Positions 51,828 to 60,568 of a stretch of DNA of 64,000 bases are shown here, piece by piece. Location of the stretch: assembly GCA_046565505.1 (NCBI GenBank), contig JBKHYJ010000128.1:1-64000 (forward strand), given 5' to 3'. The position numbers and the translations under genes were made by a program. The notes below the pieces were generated by a model that was not told where the DNA came from, did not search any database, and saw only the letters and a list, made by a program, of their open reading frames with translations. Within the stretch, counting starts at the first letter, position 1, and each line of letters begins with the position of its first letter. Source of the stretch: JBKHYJ01 sp046565505. Its GTDB lineage: Bacteria; Acidobacteriota; Blastocatellia; UBA7656.

Positions 51828-53417
51828 CTACGCGCCGCTCGCGGCCGGCCTGCGTTTCGGGTAAGGAATCAAACTATTAACCCAGGCGCGTTCCTCGTCC
51901 GTCAGCACCTTCTTCCACGTCAGGCAAACGTAAACCAGCGACGAGAGGGCGGTCACGCCTGCCAGCGCCGCCGGCGAAGGGGCCGCCGCGCTGAAGCTCA
52001 GCAGGACGGGCGCCCACAACCCCGCGATGGCCGCCGCGTAGCTCAGCCTGTTGGATGGGATCAGGGAGAGAGAGAACTTCATCCGCCTCGCCGCGAAAAA
52101 GAATAACATGGCGTCCACGATCAGGCGCGCGCTGTAAGCGATGGCCGCGCCCGTGGCCCCGAACGAATAAGTTAATACGAAAGCGCACGCGATGTAGGGC
52201 ACCAGCTCCAGCAGGTGAACTCGCGCGACGAGGTCGCTTCTGCCATACGCTATAAGGAGCGTGTAGGGGACCGTCGCCAAGACATTGAAGAATACCCCGC
52301 ACACTAAAATGTAAAACGGCAGCGCGCTTTGTTGACTGTACTCGGGCCCGGCCCACAGCGTGAGGAGTGGCTTTGCCACGGCGCAAAGCAGCAGCGCCGC
52401 CGGGGCGATCCACAGGAGGTTGCCGCGCAGCGCGCGCGCGTAGAGCTGTTGCAGCCGCTCATGCTCGCGCGACGATTGCATCCTGCTGAAGGCCGGCAGC
52501 AGGGATTGGCTTATCGCCCCCGGCACCACTGTCAGCAGGCTGGACAGTGAGAACGCTATTGAATAATGGGCCAGGGCCACGACGGAAGCGAAGCGCGCGA
52601 GCAACACCTTCTCCGCGTTTAGCAAGACCATCGCCGCCAGCGTCGAAATGACGAGCCCCCCGCCGAAGCGCACGAGCGGCCTGACGAGCGCCGTGTCGAT
52701 CCTCGGCCGGAAAAGGAGCGGCTGAAGGCGCCGCGAGACAACCAGGTGGAGCGAGGCGGCGGCGATGGCGAAGCCCGCTATTACCGAAACGACCGTCACA
52801 AGCTCGCCCCTGAGCATGAGGGCGATGGGTATGAGAAGGTTTTGCAGCGTGAGAGTGCCCGCGTTGATGTAGGCGCTCAAGTCCATACGCAGCCGCACGA
52901 GCTGGGGCGTGTTCAGGACGCTTGCCGCCGTCCGCGCGACGAACGCGACGGCCGTCACGCGCAGCGCGAGGATGGCTTCGTTATGCAGGCGGGCGGGTAC
53001 GCGCAGAAGCCGGACGACGACGGGCTCCGCCAGAAAGGTGAGCGTCAGGGCGGCGAGCGTCGCGGGCACTAAAGCGATCAAGAGCGAGGTCCACACGACG
53101 GCCACCTCGCCCCTGTCGTCCTGATGCGCATGCGCGGCGGCGGCGAACCTTGTCGAGGCGTTCCCCATCCCCATGTCCGCGAATAAAAGATAGCTTATTA
53201 ACACGTTGACGAGGGCGAGGACGCCATAGGCTTCCGGGCCTAACAGGCGTATGACGAAGGGCGTGGATACCAGCAGGGCGAGCATCACTGCCCCTTGCCC
53301 GCCTAAAGTCCAAAGGCTCCCGCGCGCCACGCGCGTGGTCATCCCGGCCGCGGGCTCGGCGGGCGAGGCTACCGCCGCCTGCATGGCTATGTCACTTCCC
53401 GTGGGACCGTTGCTCAT
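51828..53417 (-). CDS. wzx: Oligosaccharide flippase (Wzx-like, MOP superfamily)
   Basis: 529 residues with about 12-14 transmembrane helices (SLWTLGGQGAVMLALLVSTPFVIRLLGPEAYGVLALVNVLISYLLFADMG... to ...YAAAIAGLWAPVLLSFSAAAPSPAALAGVTALSSLVYVCL). The start RVARGSLWTLGGQ and the helix pattern match Wzx/RfbX. It would flip the undecaprenyl-linked repeat unit across the inner membrane. Extra ~25 residues at the N terminus before the first helix. Confidence 0.9.
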   Translation of the reverse strand: MSNGPTGSDIAMQAAVASPAEPAAGMTTRVARGSLWTLGGQGAVMLALLVSTPFVIRLLGPEAYGVLALVNVLISYLLFADMGMGNASTRFAAAAHAHQDDRGEVAVVWTSLLIALVPATLAALTLTFLAEPVVVRLLRVPARLHNEAILALRVTAVAFVARTAASVLNTPQLVRLRMDLSAYINAGTLTLQNLLIPIALMLRGELVTVVSVIAGFAIAAASLHLVVSRRLQPLLFRPRIDTALVRPLVRFGGGLVISTLAAMVLLNAEKVLLARFASVVALAHYSIAFSLSSLLTVVPGAISQSLLPAFSRMQSSREHERLQQLYARALRGNLLWIAPAALLLCAVAKPLLTLWAGPEYSQQSALPFYILVCGVFFNVLATVPYTLLIAYGRSDLVARVHLLELVPYIACAFVLTYSFGATGAAIAYSARLIVDAMLFFFAARRMKFSLSLIPSNRLSYAAAIAGLWAPVLLSFSAAAPSPAALAGVTALSSLVYVCLTWKKVLTDEERAWVNSLIPYPKRRPAASGA

Positions 53418-53459
53418 AGTTTCGCGACCCGCATAGTTGCGTCGGGAATTCGGCCGGGG

Positions 53460-54494
53460 TTAAATCCGATTCGCTTCCCGCGCCCTGGCGTGCAGGCGTC
53501 TCTGGTAACTCAGGTAGACGCGCGGAAAAAAGTACGTCAGCACCCATCTTATGACTCTTCTCGGCGGCGTCCCATGCCAAAGTGCCCTTCCCATAATGCC
53601 CGCGCGTTTGAAGAAATTTGGGCGCAGCAGTAATGATTTCTCATCCTTCATCTCCCTGAGCATTCGCCCTGTGATTTTCTCAAGCTCCGAAAATTCGTCC
53701 CGCCGGTCCGGGTAGAGCCGGCCCGCGAGGCTCAAGTCCCGCAGTCGGCTCCTGTAAATGGCTATCTTATTGTCGGCGCTCTTTTGCAACAGGGCGTAAA
53801 GCGCGTCCGGGCCTTTTACGTCGTCCGGCTCCGCGAAATGTATGTTGCTCCTATGCCGCCTGTACAGCACCAGCGGCTCGTTTATGAACTCCACCTTGCC
53901 CAGCAACGCGGATCGGAACGAGATCACGACATCCTCGTGGATCACTTCTTCGTCCATCGGGCCAAGCAGGTCAAAGACGCGCCTGTCCCATGCATGTGCG
54001 CACCCCAATGCGCCACTCATATGCTTCGCCAGATACTCCAGAGAAAGGTATTTGGCGTCAACCGGATGGAGGTAAAATCCCTCCCCGTTGCCGAACTCGT
54101 CTATAACGATGGCGTTAGAAAAAACCGACATCGCTTTCCCGCCCGAGGCGCTATAAGCCGCGTAAAGACTCTCGACGCGGTGCGGCAGCGACACGTCGTC
54201 CCCCGCGCCCACGACTACGAGCCCCCCCCTTGCGAGCGCCATAACGCGGTTGACGTGGGACCCGAACCCGACGTTCCTCTCGTTACGGTTCAAGCGGACC
54301 TCGTGCGGGCCTGAGTATTCAGCCACCTGCTCCTGTATGATTTTGAAAGTACCGTCCGTAGAGCAATCGTCAGAGATTATGATCTCAAGCGGAGAGTAAG
54401 TCTGGCTCAATGCGCCGCTCACGGCCTCCGCTATGAAGCGCTCCTGGTTGTAGGCGAACAGCGCGAACGTCACCAGCCGGCCGTCGTCGCTCAT
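53460..54494 (-). CDS. GT2-family glycosyltransferase
   Basis: 344 residues. GT-A fold: VTFALFAYNQERFIAEAVSGALSQTYSPLEIIISDDCSTDGTF, then VVVGAGDDVSLPHRVESLY (D-D metal motif) and HMSGALGCAHAWDRRVFDLLGPMDEEVIHEDVVISFRSALLGKVEFI. Basic C terminus with a membrane-contact-like RVIRWVLTYFFPRVYLSYQRRLH. Preceded by a 177-bp gap in which I see no gene. Confidence 0.88.
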   Translation of the reverse strand: MSDDGRLVTFALFAYNQERFIAEAVSGALSQTYSPLEIIISDDCSTDGTFKIIQEQVAEYSGPHEVRLNRNERNVGFGSHVNRVMALARGGLVVVGAGDDVSLPHRVESLYAAYSASGGKAMSVFSNAIVIDEFGNGEGFYLHPVDAKYLSLEYLAKHMSGALGCAHAWDRRVFDLLGPMDEEVIHEDVVISFRSALLGKVEFINEPLVLYRRHRSNIHFAEPDDVKGPDALYALLQKSADNKIAIYRSRLRDLSLAGRLYPDRRDEFSELEKITGRMLREMKDEKSLLLRPNFFKRAGIMGRALWHGTPPRRVIRWVLTYFFPRVYLSYQRRLHARAREANRI

Positions 54495-54671
54495 CCCACC
54501 TCGCGCGGCCAGGGTCTGACCGTTAAGAGATACCCCCGCGTCGCCGGCCTATGGGCACAGACTGTGAAATGGCTTCGGCCGTAATCAAGGCCGCCCGCGG
54601 CGCGGCCCCGCGCGCGGGAGCCTGCTTTGAGGGTCTCTTTCATGAAATAAAGGGGCGGAGGCGTGTCCCGC

Positions 54672-55778
54672 CTAAGCGGCGAATGAGCACACCGCGCGGA
54701 TCACGCGGTCCGCGTCGGGGCGACTCAAGTGAGGGCTTATGGGGAGACTCAGCACCTCGCGGTGTATGGCTTCAGTGATGGGGAAAGCGCCGGCGCCTAG
54801 GCGCATCTCTTTATAAGCGTCCTGGAGGTGCGGCGGAACGGGGTAGTGAATGAGCGTGCCGACGCCCGAGGCTTTCAGGTGATGCTGTAAAGCGTCGCGA
54901 TTCTTCGAGCGCACGGCGAACACATGCCAGCATGGCTCGACGCGGGCCGGGGCCGCGGGCAGCACAAGGCCGGCGGCCGCGAGGCTTTCAAAGTAAGCCG
55001 CCGCGATCTTCCTGCGGCGCGCGTTCCATTCGTCGAGGTATTTTAACTTCACGCGCAGGAAGGCCGCCTGCATCTCGTCCAGCCTGCTGTTGACCCCTTT
55101 CTGCTCGTTGTAGTACTTCTTTTTCGACCCATAATTGCGGAGCGACCGCACCCTTTCGGCTATGGCGTCATCGTCAGTCGTGACGCCGCCGGCGTCGCCG
55201 AAGGCCCCGAGGTTTTTCCCTGGGTAGAAACTCCACCCCGCCGCGTCGCCCAGGCTGCCGGCCGCGCGGCCTTTGTAACGCGCCCCGTGCGCCTGCGCGG
55301 CGTCTTCGATTACCTTGAGCCCGTGCCTTCGCGCGACCCGGTTGATCGGGTCCATGTCGGCCGGCTGGCCGTAGAGGTGTACAGCCAGAATCGCCCTGGT
55401 CTTCGGGGTGATTGCCGATTCTATGCGCCCCGGGTCTATGTTATAAGTCGCCGCCACCGGCTCCACCGGGACGGGGCTCGCCCCGACGTAAGAGATGGCC
55501 AGCCATGTGGCGATGTAAGTGTTGGCCGGGACGATCACCTCATCGCCCGCCCCTATCTCGTACGCCTGTAGAATCAACTGCAACGCTTCGAGGCCATTGC
55601 CTACGCCGACGCAGTGCTTCACCCCGCAGTAGGCGGCGAACTCCCGCTCGAAGGCCTCGACCTCCTCCCCGAGGATGTACCAGCCCGATTCCATAGTCTT
55701 CCTGTAGGCGCTATCCAGCTCGTCTTTCAGCTCGACGTATGGCGCACGTAAATCCAGGAAAGGAATCTCGCCGCTCAT
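54672..55778 (-). CDS. fdtB: dTDP-3-keto-6-deoxyhexose 3-aminotransferase (FdtB/QdtB-like)
   Basis: 368 residues of the DegT/DnrJ/EryC1 family. PFLDLRAPYVELKDEL, VGVGNGLEALQLILQAYEIGAGDEVIVPANTYIAT, VIEDAAQAHGARYKGRAAGSLGDA and PLP-Lys188 in SFYPGKNLGAFGDAGG. The FdtB/QdtB group has this exact start and aminates dTDP-3-keto-6-deoxyhexose. The next gene upstream supplies both the ketoisomerase and acetyltransferase of that route, and overlaps by 4 bp, so the assignment is well supported by context. Confidence 0.88.
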   Translation of the reverse strand: MSGEIPFLDLRAPYVELKDELDSAYRKTMESGWYILGEEVEAFEREFAAYCGVKHCVGVGNGLEALQLILQAYEIGAGDEVIVPANTYIATWLAISYVGASPVPVEPVAATYNIDPGRIESAITPKTRAILAVHLYGQPADMDPINRVARRHGLKVIEDAAQAHGARYKGRAAGSLGDAAGWSFYPGKNLGAFGDAGGVTTDDDAIAERVRSLRNYGSKKKYYNEQKGVNSRLDEMQAAFLRVKLKYLDEWNARRRKIAAAYFESLAAAGLVLPAAPARVEPCWHVFAVRSKNRDALQHHLKASGVGTLIHYPVPPHLQDAYKEMRLGAGAFPITEAIHREVLSLPISPHLSRPDADRVIRAVCSFAA

Positions 55779-56710
55779 CCCCGCCCCCTGTCCTCCATAA
55801 ACTTGTCGTAGTCCCTGATATAGTCTTCCGCGTCGTAAACGTCAGAGGCGAGGACCAGAAGCACCGCGTCGGAGGAGTATTTATACTGCGTGGCCCAGAT
55901 CATCGGCGGGATGTGTAGCCCCACCCCGGGGCCATCGAGCAGTAGCTCGTCGCGATTTTTCCCGTCGTCGAGTACGACCGAGCACGAGCCTTTTACGCAA
56001 ACGAGGAACTGGTGCAGCGTCTTGTGCGCGTGCTCGCCGCGCACGTCTTTGCTGGGCACGTCGAAAACTATGAAGTACCGCTTCGGGGCGAACGGCAGGT
56101 GCTCGTCGTACTGCCCGAACGATAGGCAGCCCCGCAGGTCCGCGACTATCGGCATCTCGTAAACCCTGACGCCGGGGACGCGTGTGGGCCCGGCGCGGCC
56201 CGCCCTCCTGGCAGGCTCAAGGTTATGTTTCCCGATGGAAGACACGTAGCCCGTTATCCGAGCCGGGTTCCCCTTGACGATGGCATGCGGCGGCACGTCC
56301 TTCGTCACGACCGCGCCCGCGCCGACCATCGAGTTCGTGCCTATGGTGAGGCCGGCGAGTATCGTCGCGTTGGCCCCGACGGACGCGCCTTTGCGCACGA
56401 CCGTCCTGGTGAATTCATTCGGGTACTGCTTGCTGCGCGGGAAGCTGTCGTTGGTGAACGTGACGTTCGGCCCGACGAACACGTCGCTTTCTAGCCTGAC
56501 GCCATCCCATATCTGTACGCCCGATTTTACCGTCACGCGGTTGTGGATAATGACGTCATTTTCAATGAAGACATGGTCACATATGTTGCAGTCCTCGCCG
56601 AGGACCGCGCCGGGGAGTATGTGAGTGAAAGCCCAGACGCGCGTGCGAGCCCCGATCCGAGTGCCCGGCTCGACCAGGGCTTTTTCGTGAATGAAAATGG
56701 ATTCGTCCAT
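55775..56710 (-). CDS. Bifunctional sugar N-acetyltransferase / 3,4-ketoisomerase (FdtC-FdtA/WxcM-like fusion)
   Basis: 311 residues. Residues 1-155 are a left-handed beta-helix acetyltransferase (IHEKALVEPGTRIGARTRVWAFTHILPGAVLGEDCNICDHVFIENDVIIHNRVTVKSGVQIWDG...). Residues ~180-311 are a cupin of the FdtA/WxcM type (MPIVADLRGCLSFGQYDEHLPFAPKRYFIVFDVPSKDVRGEHAHKTLHQFLVCVKG, with the catalytic His in GEHAHK). Together with FdtB they would turn dTDP-4-keto-6-deoxyglucose into a dTDP-3-acetamido-3,6-dideoxyhexose (Fuc3NAc or Qui3NAc). In other bacteria the two functions can be separate proteins. Confidence 0.88.
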   Translation of the reverse strand: MDESIFIHEKALVEPGTRIGARTRVWAFTHILPGAVLGEDCNICDHVFIENDVIIHNRVTVKSGVQIWDGVRLESDVFVGPNVTFTNDSFPRSKQYPNEFTRTVVRKGASVGANATILAGLTIGTNSMVGAGAVVTKDVPPHAIVKGNPARITGYVSSIGKHNLEPARRAGRAGPTRVPGVRVYEMPIVADLRGCLSFGQYDEHLPFAPKRYFIVFDVPSKDVRGEHAHKTLHQFLVCVKGSCSVVLDDGKNRDELLLDGPGVGLHIPPMIWATQYKYSSDAVLLVLASDVYDAEDYIRDYDKFMEDRGRG

Positions 56711-56881
56711 GAAGTTTCGGGGCCACGGCGGCGGCCGTCACCCGCGCCTTTTTGCCGCCCGGCCTGCCCGAGAAGGCGGACGCTCATGACTATTCGGCTT
56801 CACCCCGTCATGGGAGGTCGACCGCCGCGTGTGAGGCGGCCGGGCGGAAAATCCGCCGCGGGGATTCAGCCGGCGCGGGAG

Positions 56882-59335
56882 TTATAGCTGCTGCGAGCTC
56901 GCCTCCGCGCCGTCCTGCACGCTGTCCTGGGCGTAGCCCGAGTAGTAACGCGCGTAGTAGTAGTTATCGTAACCCTCGCGGCGGAGGTCCACGTTATTCA
57001 AGACGACGCCGAATATCTTAGCCCCGACGGAGGAAAGCTCCTGGCGGGCGCGGCGCACGATGTCGCGCGTGCTCTTGCCCCCATGCACGACCAGTATCAC
57101 GCCATCGACCATCGTAGACAGTATCACGGGGTCCGTCACGTTAATAAGCGGCGGCGAGTCTATGATTATGTGATCGTAGCGGTCGGCCAGTTCCCGCAGC
57201 ATCTCTTTCATACGCTCGGAGATTATAAGCTCCGCGGGGTTGGGCGGGATGGGGCCGCACGGCAGCAGCGAGAGGTTCGCTATGGGGAGCTTCTGAATCA
57301 CCTCGTCGAGCGCGACGTTATTGCGCGAGAGGTAAGTCGACAGCCCCTGTATGTGGTCCACGCCGAGCACCTTGTGCGTGGTCGGGCGGCGGAGGTCGCA
57401 GTCTATTATCAGCACGGACGCGCCCAGTTGCGAAAGGCTGATGGCGGTGTTGATCGCCGTGGTCGTCTTGCCCTCGCCCGGCTGCCCGCTCGTTATCAGT
57501 ATGGTCTTTGGCGGCTGGCCCGCGGCCGACAGCAGGACGGATGTCCTGAGCACGCGGTAAGCCTCCGCGGCAGACGACCGCGTGTCGAGCGAGACGAGTT
57601 GTTCCGCCCTTACGGGCAGGCCCGAGGCGCTGGCGGCCGCGCCTATGGCCTTCTTGCTCTTGGAGCTCAGCTTGCGGTGCGCGCCGCCGCCCGTGGCGGG
57701 TATGACGCTGAGCGCGGGGAGCTGCGCGTAGCGGCTGACGTCCTCGACGGTCTTGATGGTGTTGTCGAGGTATTCGAGGAAGAAGGCAAGCCCCACGCCC
57801 GCGGCCGTGCTCAGCATGAGGCCCAGCAGAATCGTGAACATACGGCGCGGCCCCACGGGCGCGCCCGGCGCCTGCGCCGCCTCGATTATAAGCAGGTTGT
57901 TCTGCTGCTCGACCTTCTGGGCCTCCGCCTGGTTAGTCTTCTGAAGGAAGTCCTGGTACAGAGTCTTGTTGGTGTCGACCTCCTGCTTGAGTATGTTGTA
58001 CTGGATGGAAGCCTGGTTCTGCTCCGTCGCTTCGCCCTTCGCGCGGGCGAGCGCGTTCCTGAGGTCGCTCTCGACGCGGACCGCGCGCTCGTACTCGGTC
58101 TTGAGCTTCTCTTCGAGCGACGTGCGGCTGTCCATGAGTTGGCGGTTGATCGCGGCTATCTTCAGGTCCGTCTCCTTGACCTTCGGGTTGTCAGGGCCGT
58201 ACTTGTTGCTCATCTCCGCCGACTGCATTTCCAGTTCGCCCAACTCCTTCTGAAGCTCGACGAGTTTCGGCGAAGTCTTGAAGAGCAGGTCGGCGTAGGC
58301 TTCGGGGTTCTTCTGAACTCGCCCCTGCTTGACTTCGTCGAAGAGCGATTGCTTCAGCATGCGGTCCGACTCCGCGCGCAGCACCTCGTCGTGCAGCCTG
58401 GAGAGCTTCGTGGTCGTCAGCGTGCCCTCCTTGTCGGTCAAGAAAATGCCGTGCTCCCGCGTGTAGTCGGCCAGCTTCTCCTCGGCCTCCTGCACCTTCG
58501 CTTTCAGCTTGCGGGTGGACTCGTCGAGCCACTTGGCGGCGTCCGTGAATTTCTGTGTCTTGTTCTCAAAGTTGCGGCTGAGGAAAGTCCCCGCGACCGA
58601 ATTAGCCACGTCGGCGGCGATCTCTGGGTCCGCGTGGCTGAATGAAATCCTCAGCGCGCGAGTCTCTTTGACTGGGTCAACCGTCAGCCCGCCGTCGAGT
58701 ATGGCGATGGCGCGCTCGAGCCGCGCCTTCTCCTCGGGCGTGCGCGCCTGCGCGTCGGAGGCGGGGGTGAGCGGTATTATGGGCGTGTCCGCGCGGTCTT
58801 CGTCCGGGTCTTTGCTCTTGTCGGTTATGCCGACCTTGGCCCCCATCAGCTTGAGGGCTTCCCAGACGGACTTCTTCCCCGACGCCTGGAGGAACCGCGG
58901 GTCCTGGTCGAGCTTATTACTTACGACGACGCTCTCAAGCAAAGAGTGGCTCTTGATCATGAGCATCTTCGTCTTCATGTTGACCATGTAGAACGGGTCG
59001 TAATCGTCGCCGAACACGCTGGCCGGGCCGCCGAGCCTGTTGTTGTCTTTGCCTATCTCGACCAGAGTCGAGGCCTGGTATAAATTCTTCGTCCGGTACA
59101 TCTCGACCGTGACCAGCGTCGTGACGATGAAGGCCACGGTGAGGATCAGCCACTTACGCTTGCGCACGGTGCGCCATAATTCGCGCAGGTGAATTTTCTG
59201 CTCGGCCTGCCCATAGTTGTAGCCATAGCCGTACGAGCCCGGATAGCTGGGACGCAGCCCGGAGGCCTCCCTGGCAACTATGTCTATCGGTGTTGATGGC
59301 TGAAGCTTCTCAAGGTCAAATTTTCCGTCTGGCAT
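56882..59335 (-). CDS. wzc: Polysaccharide co-polymerase / tyrosine autokinase (Wzc-like)
   Basis: 817 residues. N-terminal cytoplasmic segment; transmembrane helix 1 (KWLILTVAFIVTTLVTV); a long periplasmic coiled coil (residues ~150-470); helix 2 (FTILLGLMLSTAAGVGLAFFLEYL); and a C-terminal BY-kinase with Walker A TSGQPGEGKTTTA (Lys623), Walker A' VLIIDCDLRRP and Walker B IIDSPPLINVTDP. The tail is Tyr-rich (YDNYYYARYYSGYAQ), the autophosphorylation cluster. It controls chain length and couples to the outer-membrane exporter next door. No Wzb-like phosphatase gene is seen. Confidence 0.94.
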   Translation of the reverse strand: MPDGKFDLEKLQPSTPIDIVAREASGLRPSYPGSYGYGYNYGQAEQKIHLRELWRTVRKRKWLILTVAFIVTTLVTVEMYRTKNLYQASTLVEIGKDNNRLGGPASVFGDDYDPFYMVNMKTKMLMIKSHSLLESVVVSNKLDQDPRFLQASGKKSVWEALKLMGAKVGITDKSKDPDEDRADTPIIPLTPASDAQARTPEEKARLERAIAILDGGLTVDPVKETRALRISFSHADPEIAADVANSVAGTFLSRNFENKTQKFTDAAKWLDESTRKLKAKVQEAEEKLADYTREHGIFLTDKEGTLTTTKLSRLHDEVLRAESDRMLKQSLFDEVKQGRVQKNPEAYADLLFKTSPKLVELQKELGELEMQSAEMSNKYGPDNPKVKETDLKIAAINRQLMDSRTSLEEKLKTEYERAVRVESDLRNALARAKGEATEQNQASIQYNILKQEVDTNKTLYQDFLQKTNQAEAQKVEQQNNLLIIEAAQAPGAPVGPRRMFTILLGLMLSTAAGVGLAFFLEYLDNTIKTVEDVSRYAQLPALSVIPATGGGAHRKLSSKSKKAIGAAASASGLPVRAEQLVSLDTRSSAAEAYRVLRTSVLLSAAGQPPKTILITSGQPGEGKTTTAINTAISLSQLGASVLIIDCDLRRPTTHKVLGVDHIQGLSTYLSRNNVALDEVIQKLPIANLSLLPCGPIPPNPAELIISERMKEMLRELADRYDHIIIDSPPLINVTDPVILSTMVDGVILVVHGGKSTRDIVRRARQELSSVGAKIFGVVLNNVDLRREGYDNYYYARYYSGYAQDSVQDGAEASSQQL

Positions 59336-59462
59336 TACTGACTCTCCAACTTGCCGATTTTGGGCTGGCCGAATGACGCGGGCCGGTGAAACCGGGCCGA
59401 ATTAAATGGGGGCCGCGAAGTCTGAGAAGACTCTTCAATCCAAAATCTAAGATCCGAACTCG

Positions 59463-60566
59463 TCAATACCTGTACGGGCCGCGCTGCGCCGCGCCCAGGC
59501 CGAAGGCCTTCAGTATGGCGTTGCCTATGGTCTTCCCCTTACTGTTCGGCAGCATGACGATGTCGTTGGCCTGGAGCGGCACGTCAGGCTTCTTGTTCTT
59601 CATCACCGCGCCTATATCCACTTTTATTTCCTCGCGCCTGCCCGTGGCAACGTCCGTGCGGAATATGACGCCATCGGCGGCGGCGGCGTTAAAAGTCGTG
59701 CCCTGGGCGAGCGCCATCGCTTGCCGGAGGGTCGTCCCCTCGCTGAGCGGGAACGAGCCCGGCGCGTTAACCTCGCCCGCGACGAAGAAGACATCGGCGG
59801 GCGGTATGTTTACGAAGTCGCCCGGCTCCAGGTAAGTGTTCTGCTCTATGCGGCCTTTGAGCAGCCCGGTTATGTTGACCGTCTTGACGCTGTATTCGGC
59901 GTTATCGCCGTTCGCGTCGGCACCCTGATTCGGTGCGCCGCCTTGATTGGCCGCGGCCGGCGCGATGGCCGGCGGCCGGTCAGGGGATGCGTCGGGCCTC
60001 TTGTCCTTGACCTCGCGTATGATGAATGCGGTCGATCCGAAGTTCTCCCTGAGCCCGCCGGCGACGGTGATGAGCTTGAACAGCGACGGGTGGCCTTCGA
60101 CCTGGTAAACGCCGGGCCTCTGCACCGCGCCCGCTATGAAGAAAGACCTGCTGTTGAACTGTTTCACGGCGACCAGCACCTGCGGGTCCTTCAGGTACTT
60201 GCCGCGCAATTTGTCGGCTATCTCCTTGCCCAGCTCTTCGGGCGTTTTGTCCTGCGCCTTCAGCCGGTTCAGGTAAGGCATCCAGAACGTGCCGTCCGCG
60301 TTAACCGGGAACGTCTTTGATAACTCGGGCGCATCCTCTATGCGCACCTCGATCACGTCGCGCGGGCCGATGCGGTAATCTTCATCCGGCGAGACTATGA
60401 TGGTCGGCGTCGTGTTGAACTCGGACGTGGGGGCGGCAGGAGGTTTAATCTGCGGCTGCTGGCGCGTCTGCGCGCGTGCGACCGCGGCCATCGCGACCAG
60501 CACGAGCGCCAGCATGACCGCGGGCCAGGTGATGGAGGGGCAGGTCTTCTTAGATTCGCTTCTCAT
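59463..60566 (-). CDS. wza: Polysaccharide export outer-membrane protein (Wza-like, SLBB domains)
   Basis: 367 residues with signal peptide (ITWPAVMLALVLVAMAAVARAQ). The poly-export domain reads DYRIGPRDVIEVRIEDAPELSKTFPVNADGTFWMPYLNRLKAQDKTPEELGKEIADKL; two SLBB-type beta-grasp domains follow (SFFIAGAVQRPGVYQVEG..., VFFVAGEVNAPGSFPLSEGTTLRQAMALAQG). No lipobox Cys is seen after the signal, unlike E. coli Wza. An Ala/Pro/Asn-rich insert (residues ~195-220) lies between the SLBB domains. Starts 2 bp after the stop of the ligase-like gene. Confidence 0.93.
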   Translation of the reverse strand: MRSESKKTCPSITWPAVMLALVLVAMAAVARAQTRQQPQIKPPAAPTSEFNTTPTIIVSPDEDYRIGPRDVIEVRIEDAPELSKTFPVNADGTFWMPYLNRLKAQDKTPEELGKEIADKLRGKYLKDPQVLVAVKQFNSRSFFIAGAVQRPGVYQVEGHPSLFKLITVAGGLRENFGSTAFIIREVKDKRPDASPDRPPAIAPAAANQGGAPNQGADANGDNAEYSVKTVNITGLLKGRIEQNTYLEPGDFVNIPPADVFFVAGEVNAPGSFPLSEGTTLRQAMALAQGTTFNAAAADGVIFRTDVATGRREEIKVDIGAVMKNKKPDVPLQANDIVMLPNSKGKTIGNAILKAFGLGAAQRGPYRY

Positions 60567-60568
60567 GA

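Noticed and set aside
57083..58645. Long plus-strand frame (520 residues)
   Set aside because: Antisense shadow of the Wzc-like gene; Val/Arg/Leu-rich low-complexity translation with no family pattern.
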